Source of the DNA: Paraburkholderia podalyriae
GTDB lineage: Bacteria; Pseudomonadota; Gammaproteobacteria; Burkholderiales; Burkholderiaceae
Direction of reading: 5' to 3'
DNA: 64,000 bases
Assembly: GCF_014397785.1 (NCBI RefSeq)
Contig: NZ_VZQQ01000024.1
Span: 33,365 to 97,364 of the forward strand
Shown here: piece by piece, positions 17,654 to 25,703 of the stretch
Layout: the number at the start of each line of letters is the position of its first letter
How positions within the stretch are numbered: position 1 is the stretch's first letter
Position numbers and translations under genes: made by a program
Notes under the pieces: model-generated
Told to the model about the DNA's origin: nothing
The model's input: only the letters and a program-made list of their open reading frames with translations
Database searches by the model: none

Positions 17654-18619
17654 ATGAACGAAGCCGAAGCCGGAATCAGCGAAGGTATGCATGCGTTCAT
17701 TCGATCCGCCGCCACCTTCCAGAGTGCGACCGCCGACTTGCCGGACCGCCGAGCCGCGTTCGCGCGTCAATGCGCGCATTTCACGCCGCCGGCACCGCAC
17801 GGGTTGGTCGTTAGCGACCAGATAATCGGCGGCGTGATGACGCGTTGCTTTCGGCCGGCCCGCAATGCACCGCGCGGCGGCTGGCCGGTACTGGTCCTGT
17901 TCCACGGCGGCGGCTGGACCGTGGGGAGCCACGCGACGCACGACTGGTTCGCACACGCGTTGTTGGAACGCGCCGATCTGGCGATCGTGGCGGTCGATTA
18001 CCGGCTTGCGCCCGAAGCGCGCTTCCCCGCCCCACTCGACGATGGTCTTGCTGTGTGGGATGCGCTGGGCAGCGCGGCCACCTCGCTTCAGCTCGACCCA
18101 GGGCGGCGCGCGGTGGCCGGCGACAGTGCGGGCGGCACGCTGGCCGCCGCGGTGTGCATAGCCTTGCGCGATCGTGTCGACGCCGAGGCGCAGACGCAAC
18201 CTCAGGCACAAGTGCTGATGTATCCGGTGGTGAGCGCGAGCCAGACCTTCGCCTCGATGAAACAATTCGCGCAAGCGCCCATGCTTTCCGCCCGCGGCCT
18301 TGCCGATTCGATTGCACTGTATGTACCGAACGAATCCGACCGACGGCTTTCTCTCGCCATGCCGCTCGAATCCCATGATTTGTCGCGCCTGCCGCCCGCC
18401 CTGATGATGGTGGCGATGCAGGACGTGTTGCGCGATCAGTGCATCGAGTATGCAGCCTGCCTGCGCGAATCGGGCGTGGAGGTCGAGGTGTGGCGCGGCG
18501 ACGGTCTCGTCCATGCAGGACTGCGCGCGACGTTACTAGCCGAAGTGGCGATAGCCTACGACCACATGGCCACCTTTCTGATCGGACGTGGCGTCGCGCA
18601 GTATCGTCAGCCTGAGTAA
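17654..18619 (+). CDS. Alpha/beta hydrolase, HSL/Aes-type esterase
   Basis: 321-residue hydrolase of the hormone-sensitive-lipase class. The oxyanion motif FHGGGWTVGS is at 83-92, nucleophile Ser158 is in VAGDSAGGTLAA, the acid is probably the Asp in VAMQDVLRDQ, and the His is in GLVHAGL near the end. DYRLAPEARFPAPLDDG is the class signature. The start is uncertain: ATG 17654 lies only 11 bases beyond the terminator T-run and has no visible ribosome-binding site; an in-frame ATG at 17687 is an alternative. In this cluster it could open a sugar lactone or remove an acyl or aryl ester from the substrate. It ends convergent to the dehydratase gene. Confidence 0.82.
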   Translation: MNEAEAGISEGMHAFIRSAATFQSATADLPDRRAAFARQCAHFTPPAPHGLVVSDQIIGGVMTRCFRPARNAPRGGWPVLVLFHGGGWTVGSHATHDWFAHALLERADLAIVAVDYRLAPEARFPAPLDDGLAVWDALGSAATSLQLDPGRRAVAGDSAGGTLAAAVCIALRDRVDAEAQTQPQAQVLMYPVVSASQTFASMKQFAQAPMLSARGLADSIALYVPNESDRRLSLAMPLESHDLSRLPPALMMVAMQDVLRDQCIEYAACLRESGVEVEVWRGDGLVHAGLRATLLAEVAIAYDHMATFLIGRGVAQYRQPE

Positions 18620-18650
18620 AAACGGCGAGCCGCGCGGCCCGCCGTTTTTT
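18617..18650. terminator. Bidirectional terminator between convergent genes
   Basis: AAAACGGCG and CGCCGTTTTTT pair around a GC-rich loop, with A residues on one side and T residues on the other, so it can stop transcripts from both strands. It sits between the esterase stop and the dehydratase stop. Confidence 0.85.
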
Positions 18651-18692
18651 CATCTGCTGATCGGCTGGCCGCGCAAAGATCAGGTGCCCCGT

Positions 18693-19790
18693 TCAGCGAG
18701 CCCTAACAAACCGCCCAACGACTGTTTCGTCAGGCGCAAGCCCAAGGCCCGGCGCATCAGTCAGCGCGAACGTGTGTCCCTCGCGAATCGGCGAGAGGCC
18801 GATCAGTTGGCCTGCGGGCTCGACATAGTGGTATTCGACTTGCAACATGTCTTGATACGCAGTCGCGAGATGCAGCGTGGCAATGAATCCCGGACCGAAA
18901 TACGGACTATGCGGCAGCACTCCGACCTTCGCATTGCGCGCGAGTGCGATGATATCGACGAACTCCGTGATGCCGCCCACCTTGGTCACGCTGGGTTGCA
19001 GATAGTCGACGGCCCCGGCCTGCACCGCCTGCGCGAACTGGACGGCGGTGCACCAGTTTTCGCCAGCTGCAATCGGCACGCCGTGCTGGCGCAGGCCCGC
19101 GAGACGCGCGAAATCCTCGGGCGGGAAGATCGGCTCTTCGACCCATGAAAATCCGCCCAGCCTTTGCATGCGCGCGATGGCGCGAAGCGTTTGCTGGTCG
19201 TCCCACGCACAGTTGACGTCGACCGAGACGGGCGCGCGCCCGGCGATCTCCGCGTGCGCCGCTTCGATCACCGCGAGGTCGATCTCGTGCAGCTTGATGT
19301 CGCGATAGCCCTGATCGAGCGCTCGGCGGCACATCGCCGCCGTCGCCGCGCCGTCGCCGTAACGCACGAGGCTCGCATACGTCGACAGACGCGTGACTTC
19401 ATCGCCGCCGAGCAGCTTCCACAGCGGTAGCTTCGCGCGTTTCGCGGCCAGATCCCACAAGGCCATGTCGACGCCGGAGATCGCGAACATGGTAATGCCG
19501 TAGCGGCCGAAGATATGCAAATGACGCTGCGTTTGCTGTGTCCATTCGGCAATCGATTCGATCGTCGCGCCTTCGGCCAGCGGTTTCACACGCGTGTCGA
19601 CCACGCTGCGCACGGCGTCGGCGACAAAATAGCCGAACGCCTCGCCCCACCCCACGTTGCCGTCGGTGTCTTCGACGCGAACCAGCACCGTTTCCAGCGA
19701 CGTCCACGCCGAAGCAACGCCTCCGAGCGCATGGCGTCCGTCTTCAAATGGAATGTCGACGATCCGGGTCTCGACCGAGCGGATCTTCAT
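18693..19790 (-). CDS. Enolase-superfamily dehydratase (mandelate racemase/MLE family)
   Basis: 365-residue cytoplasmic enzyme with the capping domain (residues 1-125) and a barrel. Metal ligands are visible as Asp191 (VDVN), Glu218 or Glu219 (WVEEP) and Glu244 (AAGENW). The catalytic base region reads DIKLHE, with Lys166 and His168 (K-x-H rather than the common K-x-K); His294 lies in LPHSPYFGP. Such enzymes dehydrate acid sugars to 2-keto-3-deoxy acids. Its ATG overlaps the end of the SDR gene by four bases, so it is the last gene of a five-gene leftward operon. The exact sugar acid cannot be named. Confidence 0.85.
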   Translation of the reverse strand: MKIRSVETRIVDIPFEDGRHALGGVASAWTSLETVLVRVEDTDGNVGWGEAFGYFVADAVRSVVDTRVKPLAEGATIESIAEWTQQTQRHLHIFGRYGITMFAISGVDMALWDLAAKRAKLPLWKLLGGDEVTRLSTYASLVRYGDGAATAAMCRRALDQGYRDIKLHEIDLAVIEAAHAEIAGRAPVSVDVNCAWDDQQTLRAIARMQRLGGFSWVEEPIFPPEDFARLAGLRQHGVPIAAGENWCTAVQFAQAVQAGAVDYLQPSVTKVGGITEFVDIIALARNAKVGVLPHSPYFGPGFIATLHLATAYQDMLQVEYHYVEPAGQLIGLSPIREGHTFALTDAPGLGLAPDETVVGRFVRAR

Positions 19791-20587
19791 AGCGGCGATT
19801 TCACGATCAGCGGCTGCGGCACGTAGGGGCCGCCGACGAAGTCTGGCCCGGCTGAAGCCGGCATCGCGTCACGGGCGACGAAATCAGGCGCCAGATTATC
19901 GAGCGCCGAATCCTGCGGCACATAGCCGAGCGCGACGGCGCGCGCGTTGTCGAAGAACGGCGCGGGACAGCGCGACACGCCATAGACGATGTCGCTCTTG
20001 ATGTCTTCGCTTTCCAAGCCGATGCGCACGAGTTGCGCTAGATCGCGGCCGCTTACCCAGATGTGCTGACGGCGGGCGTCGCTCACGCGATCATCTGCGT
20101 TGCCGATGCGGATCGACAGTGCCTTGATGCCGTGACGGTGCGCGTAAAGCGCGCAGGCGGCCTCGCCGAACACCTTGCTGAGTGCATAGAAACCGTCGGG
20201 CGCGACGCTCGCATGGTCACCCGCGAAGCCGTCGACGCGATGCTGGCCGAGCACATGATGGCTGCTCGCAAACACGAAACGCCGGACGCCGTACTCGACG
20301 CACGCATCGAGCAGATACAGCTGCGCGCGATAGTTCGCATCGAGGGTCGCCTCGAAGTCGATGTCGAGGCTATAAGCGCACGCCAGATGCAGGATGCCGT
20401 CGACGCCTTGTGCGACGCGCCGCACCACTTCCCGATCGGTAATACTGCCGACGATCGCGGTTTCGTTAGCCGCGAGGTCAGTGGCCTCGCGCAGGTCGAG
20501 CAGTCGCATGTTGTAATGCTCGCGCAGCCATGGGCGCACGCGGGTCGCGACGCCGCCGGCCGCGCCGGTCACCAGAAGGGTTTTCAT
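19787..20587 (-). CDS. NAD-dependent SDR, uronate-dehydrogenase-like
   Basis: 266-residue extended short-chain dehydrogenase. The nucleotide motif TGAAGGVATRV is at residue 7, and the catalytic Tyr134-x3-Lys138 is in FYALSKVFGE, preceded by the Ser pair in VFASSHHVLG. The length, the RFVFASSHHVLG and DGFYALSK segments and the late YVPQDSALDN block resemble uronate dehydrogenases (Udh), which oxidise aldehydic sugars such as galacturonate at C1 to the lactone. It lies between a Dabb gene and the dehydratase in one operon, an order expected for oxidation followed by dehydration. A different aldose or uronate as substrate is possible. Confidence 0.8.
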   Translation of the reverse strand: MKTLLVTGAAGGVATRVRPWLREHYNMRLLDLREATDLAANETAIVGSITDREVVRRVAQGVDGILHLACAYSLDIDFEATLDANYRAQLYLLDACVEYGVRRFVFASSHHVLGQHRVDGFAGDHASVAPDGFYALSKVFGEAACALYAHRHGIKALSIRIGNADDRVSDARRQHIWVSGRDLAQLVRIGLESEDIKSDIVYGVSRCPAPFFDNARAVALGYVPQDSALDNLAPDFVARDAMPASAGPDFVGGPYVPQPLIVKSPL

Positions 20588-20606
20588 CGGAATACATTGT
20601 CCTGGT

Positions 20607-20900
20607 TCAGCGGGTGTAGTCGCAGGCGACCCACTCGAAGTAAGTCTTCAGATCGGCGATGAGCGCCTGATGCGCGGGATGCGGCAGGTAGCGCTCGACC
20701 GCCTCCGAGTCGTCGAACGTCGCTTCGAGCAGATAGTCCCAGCAGATCGGCCGCGCAAGCTCGTTCGCAGAAATGCGCCACGCGCGGATGAAGTCGATCT
20801 CGCCTTCGAGATTGCGCATGCGTTCGACCAGCGTCGCTTCGCGCTGCGCGTCTTCGGCGATATGGGGCAAGCGGCGAAACATCACGACGTGCTGCATCAT
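20607..20900 (-). CDS. Dabb-domain protein (stress-responsive A/B barrel)
   Basis: 97-residue protein starting MQHVVMFRRL, with the Dabb features: an N-terminal strand beginning HVVMFR, a central amphipathic helix, and DYLLEATFDDSEAVERYLPH near residue 55. The Dabb fold is a dimeric ferredoxin-like barrel found with many catabolic enzymes, sometimes acting as an isomerase, cyclase or lactonase-like helper. The ATG follows GGAGGAG that lies inside the end of the dehydrogenase gene; the stop of that gene overlaps the start. Longer in-frame extension upstream is only the antisense of coding DNA. Confidence 0.8.
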   Translation of the reverse strand: MMQHVVMFRRLPHIAEDAQREATLVERMRNLEGEIDFIRAWRISANELARPICWDYLLEATFDDSEAVERYLPHPAHQALIADLKTYFEWVACDYTR

Positions 20901-22351
20901 ACCGTGGCTCCTCCATGGTTGGCGTCGATCGCCCAGGGGGGCGCGTCCTGCAACGCGACGGGCCGCAAAAAGCGCTCGATCGCGGCGTAACCGACCGACG
21001 TGGTCTGCGGCTGCGTCGACGCGGGCCACGGCCCGCCGTGCTGCTGCGCGTCGCACACCGCGACGCCGGTCGGCACGCCGCGGAACAGCACACGCCCTGC
21101 GATGCGCTGTGCCACCGCGGCGAGCGCGCGATTCGCGGCAGTGTCGGCCTCGGCGCCCCATAGCGTGACGGTCAACGTACCTTCCACCGCCGTCAGCACG
21201 TCGAGCACGTCCGCGTCGTGACGAGCCCTCACGACCAGCGCGGCCGGGCCGAACATTTCCTCATGCAACGCGGCATTCGCCACGAACGACTGCGCGTCGA
21301 TCTCGAAGAGGCGCGGCGTTGGCGGATGGCCGGCGGCGGAGCCAGCTTGCGCGGCGAGACGCGTCACTACGCCGGGCTGCGCTGCAATGTGTTCGGTTGC
21401 TTTTTCGAAGCCGCAGTGCATCGCTGGTGTGAGCATCGCGTGGGTCCTCTGCGCGGCGAGCGAGCGCGCGAGCGCTTCCACAAATCGCGTGCCGGTTCCG
21501 TCGTCGCGAACCACGATCACGCCGGGGCTGGTGCAGAACTGGCCGCAGCCAAGCGCGATCGAAGCCGCGAGCGTGGCGGCGGGCGTTTCGACCTCTTGCG
21601 CGAGCGCCTGCGGCGTTACGACGAGCGGATTGACAGAGCCGAGTTCGCCGTAGAACGGTATCGGGCATGCACGCGCATTCGCCGCTTTCCACAACGCCAC
21701 GCCGCCTTGATACGAACCGGTGAAGGCCACCGCGCCCACGTCGGGATGACTCACGAGGCGCACTGCGGCTTCGCGCGACGCCTGATCGACGAAGCCGATC
21801 ACGCCTTCGGGCAGCCCCTGCTCGCGCAGCACGCCGGCCGCTAGCGCATGCACACGGCGCGACAACTCCGGATGGCCCGAATGCGGCTTGATGATCACAA
21901 CGCAACCCGCCGCGAGCGCCGACGCAGTGTCGCCACCCAGCACCGAGAACGCGAAGGGAAAGTTGCTCGCGGAGAACATCGCGACGGGACCGAGCGGCGC
22001 GAACATGCGGGTCAGATGCGGACGGCCTGCGGGCGGTGCGCCGGCAACGGCAGCGTTGTCGACGATGCGCGCAGCGATGCCTGCGTCGAGGCGATCCGCG
22101 AATCCGCGCAGCTGGAACGCAGTACGGGCGAGTTCGCCGTTCAGACGCCCGGCACCGAGCGACGTCTCCTCGTCGGCGAGCGCGATCAGTGGCGCGGCGT
22201 CACGCTCCAGCGCATCGGCCAGACCGCGCAGGAGTGCGCTGCGTACCGCATGCCGCGCGGCCGCGTAGGCCGCCTGCGCTTCGTGTGAGCGCGCGACGAC
22301 GGAGTCGATCGCAGCGAACTCAGAGATTGCTGCTTCAAGCACGGCGCTCAC
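20897..22351 (-). CDS. Aldehyde dehydrogenase, 2,5-dioxovalerate (alpha-ketoglutarate semialdehyde) type
   Basis: 484-residue NADP/NAD aldehyde dehydrogenase. Catalytic Cys273 is in GCGQFCTSPG, a motif typical of alpha-ketoglutarate-semialdehyde dehydrogenases, and Glu236 is in FYGELGS. The cofactor segment ASNFPFAFSVLGGDTASALA at 128 is also typical of that group. I choose GTG 22351, preceded by GGAGGAG; it overlaps the NTF2-like gene stop. A longer upstream frame has no signal. The expected role is the last step of a non-phosphorylative pathway, forming 2-oxoglutarate from a C5 semialdehyde. That fits with the dehydrogenase and dehydratase in the same operon. Confidence 0.85.
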   Translation of the reverse strand: MSAVLEAAISEFAAIDSVVARSHEAQAAYAAARHAVRSALLRGLADALERDAAPLIALADEETSLGAGRLNGELARTAFQLRGFADRLDAGIAARIVDNAAVAGAPPAGRPHLTRMFAPLGPVAMFSASNFPFAFSVLGGDTASALAAGCVVIIKPHSGHPELSRRVHALAAGVLREQGLPEGVIGFVDQASREAAVRLVSHPDVGAVAFTGSYQGGVALWKAANARACPIPFYGELGSVNPLVVTPQALAQEVETPAATLAASIALGCGQFCTSPGVIVVRDDGTGTRFVEALARSLAAQRTHAMLTPAMHCGFEKATEHIAAQPGVVTRLAAQAGSAAGHPPTPRLFEIDAQSFVANAALHEEMFGPAALVVRARHDADVLDVLTAVEGTLTVTLWGAEADTAANRALAAVAQRIAGRVLFRGVPTGVAVCDAQQHGGPWPASTQPQTTSVGYAAIERFLRPVALQDAPPWAIDANHGGATV

Positions 22352-22836
22352 GACTGCTCCTCCGTTTTCGCGTTCGCCGGCTGCGTGGTTTGCGCCTTCA
22401 GGTGGTAACCGCGTTCGTGGTAGTCGAATGCAACGAGTTCGTTGATCGCGACGCCCTTGTCGGCGGGCGACGCGTAATAGGCCCGAATCTCCTTGATGCG
22501 GCAAGTGTCACGATCGAACACATACCATTCATCGCCGCGCAGCGCGGTGCCGAGCTTTGTCTTCCAGTGCGTCCACTCGATCACAGCTTCGGCGGAGTCG
22601 TGCGACACGAGGATTTTCTCGATGGTCCATTGCGAGCCCAACTCGGCGACGCACCATTGCCACTTCCGCGCGATCGTGTTGGCGCTGCGCCACGGCACGT
22701 CGGGCAGGCCAGCGGGGAAATAATGCACGGCGTCAGGCGTGAAGCACGACACGAGCTTGTCGTAATCGGCTTCGTTGCAGGCGTCGAAGTAGCGGCGAAT
22801 GAGTGCCGCGTAGCGGTCCTGATCGGAATGGGTCAT
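22348..22836 (-). CDS. NTF2/SnoaL-like protein
   Basis: 162-residue protein of the NTF2-like superfamily: an initial helix IRRYFDACNEADYDKLVSCF, TPDAVHYFPAGLPDVPWRSA, and the closing strand REIRAYYASP-like segment (here IKEIRAYYASP). Such small cone-shaped barrels act as isomerases, dehydratases or binding subunits. The start is ATG 22836 after GGAGGAG; the gene is first in the leftward operon and couples into the aldehyde dehydrogenase. A decayed relative lies at 26.7 kb. A specific reaction cannot be assigned; a non-canonical dehydratase or decyclising step of the sugar pathway is possible. Confidence 0.8.
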   Translation of the reverse strand: MTHSDQDRYAALIRRYFDACNEADYDKLVSCFTPDAVHYFPAGLPDVPWRSANTIARKWQWCVAELGSQWTIEKILVSHDSAEAVIEWTHWKTKLGTALRGDEWYVFDRDTCRIKEIRAYYASPADKGVAINELVAFDYHERGYHLKAQTTQPANAKTEEQS

Positions 22837-22977
22837 CAGTGATGCTCCTCCTGGTGGAAGTTCGCGCGCGAGTCGCGCCAGACATGGCACGTGCGATACG
22901 CTGAACTGAGTGTGGTCACCAGTTTAGTGGCGCATCGATGCGGATTTCGGACCGCGAGAGACGCGCCAGCGACGCGA

Positions 22978-22994
22978 GTTCCACCTTATGGAAC
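22978..22994. promoter_or_regulatory. Candidate IclR-type operator of catabolic operon
   Basis: Perfect palindrome GTTCCA-CCTTA-TGGAAC, 142 bases before the NTF2-like start and between it and the end of the aldose epimerase gene. It is identical in arms to the site before the RraA-like gene. Confidence 0.65.
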
Positions 22995-23015
22995 CGGACG
23001 CTATCGCGCGTCCCG

Positions 23016-23912
23016 TCAGCGATTTGGTTCCCAAGCTAGCGTGAGCTGCGCTGCGAACACTTCGCCCGGCGCGAGCACCTTCAGGCCGGTCCCCTCGATG
23101 CCGCGAGCGGCGAGATTGAAACCGTTCGCAACGTGAGTCACTGGCTCGACGCAGAAATACGGCGCACCCCGCGGCGCGAACGCAACGAGATGCGTGAACG
23201 GCGCGGCAGCCGTGATGAGCAAGGTGCCTCTGCGGCGCTCCAGCGTTCCGTTTCCGTCCCATTCGCTGGCATAGATCGCGCAATCGCCCGCTTCGCAATC
23301 GCCGCGCGTCAGCGAAGTCGATTGCGAACTCGGCCGCGTGCGACCGGTCGGCAGGAACGCGGCATCGAGTTCCCAACGCCGCAGTGCATCGAAGCGCAGC
23401 GTCGAATCCGCGTCGATCGCGAGAAACGGATGCCAGCCGAGGCCGGCCGGCATCGGGCTGTCACCTTCGTTGCGAAGTGTGAACGACACGTCGAGTGCGT
23501 TCGCACGCAGCGCGAAGGTCATGCCTGCTTCGAACGGCCACGGCCAATGCCCGCATGCGCGCTCGCGCAGCGACATTTTCGCGTGCCGGGAATCGTGCGC
23601 CAGCACTTGCCATGCGCAGCTTTGCGCGTGCCCATGCAACGTGTTCGGCAAATCCAGAGGATGCGGTGTGAGTGCGTGAATTTTGCCGTCGAAGGCAAGG
23701 CGTGAATCGGCGATCCGGTTGGAGTACGGTATCAACGGGTAGGCGCCCGCTTTGGGCCAGCCATGCTCGGGCGCGCGCCATACGCCGAGGGGCATGACGA
23801 GATCGGTGTCGCCATCGAGCGCCTTCAGGCGGCACATACGTGCGCCCAGTTGTGGCGCGATTTCGGCCTGCAGCGTGCCGTTTGAAAGCAGAAGACGGGA
23901 TGATTCGGTCAT
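23016..23912 (-). CDS. Aldose 1-epimerase family protein
   Basis: 298-residue galactose-mutarotase-fold protein. The start APQLGARMCRLKALDG, the RIADSRLAFDGK segment with the binding Arg, NTLHGHAQSCAW with the catalytic His, and GLGWHPFLAIDADS with the second His are all visible, as is the late YFCVEPVTHVANGFN with the catalytic Glu. These enzymes interconvert sugar anomers or related phosphates and supply the anomer used by a dehydrogenase. The gene follows the IclR-SMP30 regulator by 30 bases on the same strand, so the two are likely co-transcribed. Confidence 0.88.
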   Translation of the reverse strand: MTESSRLLLSNGTLQAEIAPQLGARMCRLKALDGDTDLVMPLGVWRAPEHGWPKAGAYPLIPYSNRIADSRLAFDGKIHALTPHPLDLPNTLHGHAQSCAWQVLAHDSRHAKMSLRERACGHWPWPFEAGMTFALRANALDVSFTLRNEGDSPMPAGLGWHPFLAIDADSTLRFDALRRWELDAAFLPTGRTRPSSQSTSLTRGDCEAGDCAIYASEWDGNGTLERRRGTLLITAAAPFTHLVAFAPRGAPYFCVEPVTHVANGFNLAARGIEGTGLKVLAPGEVFAAQLTLAWEPNR

Positions 23913-23942
23913 GGTAAAGAGACTGGAAAGAAATGCGTGATG

Positions 23943-25541
23943 TCAGGCGTCGAACTCCAAGCGCAGCAGATGGCCCGAGAGCGGCGCGCCTGCCAGCGAT
24001 TCGATCGACTGATGATTGCGGTCGCTCGTGATATAGAGCGACGCGCGGCCGGCATCGCCGGGAACGAATGCAAGGCCGGTGGGCGCCGCGACCGGCAGGC
24101 TGACGACGCGCTCGAGCGCACCGTCCGCGCCGAAGCGCATGAGGCTCCAGCCGTCACGCAGCGCGGTCCAGATGCCACCGGTGTCGTCGAGTGCGACGCC
24201 CGAAAGGCGGCCCGAACCGGGTGGCATCGATGCAAAGCGGCGCACGTTCGACGAACCGCGCCGAAGCATGTAGAGCGTGCCCGACGCGGACGCGGCGGCG
24301 TAGGCGGTCACTCCGTCGGCGGACCACGTCAACGAATCGATCTTTTCGCTGAACTTCCACACGGCCTCGAAGCGCTGGACGTCGGTGATGAAGCCGAGAT
24401 GGCCTGAATTGCCGGTCTCGAACCACGCCCATGTGCGGCCTGCGGCGTCCGTACCCAGCAACGTGATGTCCGGGTCGTTCCACACGCTCGAACCTTCATG
24501 CGCGGTCAGTGTGTCGTCATCGGCGAGAATCAGATGGCGGCCCGCCTGCGCGATCAGCAAACCTTCGGGTCGCAGTTGCAGGCCGACGATCGGGGCATCG
24601 AGCCCGCATACCATGCGCTCCCGCGCGCTAGTGGGCCCGGGCGTGAATGCATGAAGCGCAGGCGCGAGTGTGTCGGCCCAGAAGAGTGTGCCGCGCGCGG
24701 CCGACCAGACCGGAAACGCGCCATGGAACGCCCACCCGCTGCTCACTGCGCCGACCTCGTCGGCTTCCGCGCGGCTCGCGTGCGATTGCAACTGTGCGCC
24801 CACGCGGCGCGCCGCGTCGGCCAGTTCCGGCCCAAGCAGTTCGAGCCGCGCGAGCGACATGCGGAACGCCGGACCCGCCACGCTCAACGCCCCGCGCACG
24901 CGCCCTTCGTTATCGACGATCGGCGCGGCGACGCAGCGCACTCCCGGGACAATCTCTTCGTCGTCGATTGCGTAGCCGCGTGCTGCCGTGATGCGCAACT
25001 CGACCTGCAACCGGCGGCGGTCGGTGATAGTGCGCGGCGTGAGCGCCGTCATCGTTACGCCGCGCAACAGCGTGTCGCGTTCGTCGCGCGGCATGCACGA
25101 CAGGATTGCCTTGCCCTGCCCCGTGCAATAGATCGGCTTGCTACGGCCGAGCGCCGCCGCCGAGCGCTGCGAATGCGCGCCATCGCATCGTTCGAGCGAG
25201 ATGACTTCGCTGCCGTCGAGCGCGGCAAGGTAAGTGGTTTCGCCAGTGAGATCGCGAAGCGTGCGCAACTCCGGCGTCGCGGCCGCGACGAGGTCAGGCA
25301 TCAGATACGAATTGCGCACCAGTTCCAGATAGCGGAATCCGAGCCGGTATACGCGATGCGTGGCATCGCGCCGCAGCAAGCCGTGCTCAATCAGCGTCGC
25401 GAGAATGCGATACAGCGTGGTCTTAGGCAAACCCGCGGATTCGAGCAGATCCGCGTTCGACAAGCCATACGGTGTCGCGCCGACCATTTCGAGCACCGTG
25501 AGCGCCTTCGAGAGTGCTGCGGTTCCGTCTCCTGTAGCCAT
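23943..25541 (-). CDS. IclR-type regulator fused to SMP-30/gluconolactonase-like domain
   Basis: 532-residue fusion. Residues 1-255 form a full IclR regulator: winged helix (ALSKALTVLEMVGATPYGLS, then GLPKTTLYRILATLIEHGLL) and effector domain (GRSKPIYCTGQGKAILSCM, EEIVPGVRCVAAPIVDNEGR). From about 265 to the end lies a six-bladed propeller like SMP-30/gluconolactonase: PVWSAARGTLFWADTLAP, then NDPDITLLGTDAAGRTWAW, PTGLAFVPGD and LYITSDRN. Usual metal-ligand positions seem lost (the GEGPVW Glu region reads GAFPVW; the NGLAWSPDG region reads DSLTWSADG), so the propeller may be a ligand sensor rather than a lactonase. The start is ATG 25541; a palindrome covers its ribosome site. Longer upstream frames run through the divergent gene and are rejected. 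Confidence 0.88.
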   Translation of the reverse strand: MATGDGTAALSKALTVLEMVGATPYGLSNADLLESAGLPKTTLYRILATLIEHGLLRRDATHRVYRLGFRYLELVRNSYLMPDLVAAATPELRTLRDLTGETTYLAALDGSEVISLERCDGAHSQRSAAALGRSKPIYCTGQGKAILSCMPRDERDTLLRGVTMTALTPRTITDRRRLQVELRITAARGYAIDDEEIVPGVRCVAAPIVDNEGRVRGALSVAGPAFRMSLARLELLGPELADAARRVGAQLQSHASRAEADEVGAVSSGWAFHGAFPVWSAARGTLFWADTLAPALHAFTPGPTSARERMVCGLDAPIVGLQLRPEGLLIAQAGRHLILADDDTLTAHEGSSVWNDPDITLLGTDAAGRTWAWFETGNSGHLGFITDVQRFEAVWKFSEKIDSLTWSADGVTAYAAASASGTLYMLRRGSSNVRRFASMPPGSGRLSGVALDDTGGIWTALRDGWSLMRFGADGALERVVSLPVAAPTGLAFVPGDAGRASLYITSDRNHQSIESLAGAPLSGHLLRLEFDA

Positions 25542-25542
25542 A

Positions 25543-25559
25543 TTTCCACCTTTTGGAAT
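25543..25559. promoter_or_regulatory. Candidate operator overlapping ribosome site of the IclR fusion gene
   Basis: TTTCCA-CCTTT-TGGAAT lies immediately before the ATG of the regulator gene. On the coding strand it reads ATTCCAAAAGGTGGAAAT and includes the AGGTGG ribosome-binding site. This suggests autorepression. Arms match the consensus in ten of twelve positions. Confidence 0.55.
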
Positions 25560-25646
25560 TCGCGGGTCTGCGCGTGCCGCACGCTCCGTCGACACCTGCG
25601 ACTTTAGCAGTAGGATCGGCTTCATTGGAGCGCTGACATGCCTCCA

Positions 25647-25663
25647 GTTCCATATACTGGAAC
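25647..25663. promoter_or_regulatory. Candidate operator before RraA-like gene
   Basis: Perfect palindrome GTTCCA-TATAC-TGGAAC in the 162-base divergent gap between the IclR fusion gene and the RraA-like gene, 41 bases before the latter's ATG. It could serve both promoters. Confidence 0.65.
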
Positions 25664-25703
25664 CAGCCCGCCACTTCTCTCTTCTATCGTTAAGGAAAGC
25701 GCA

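Noticed and set aside
17450..18514. A 354-codon leftward frame across the MFS end and the esterase
   Set aside because: It spans a strong terminator and lies antisense to a hydrolase with intact catalytic motifs.
24498..25607. A 369-codon frame antisense to the IclR-SMP30 gene
   Set aside because: Arg/Ala-rich shadow sequence. It would also cover the regulator's own operator.
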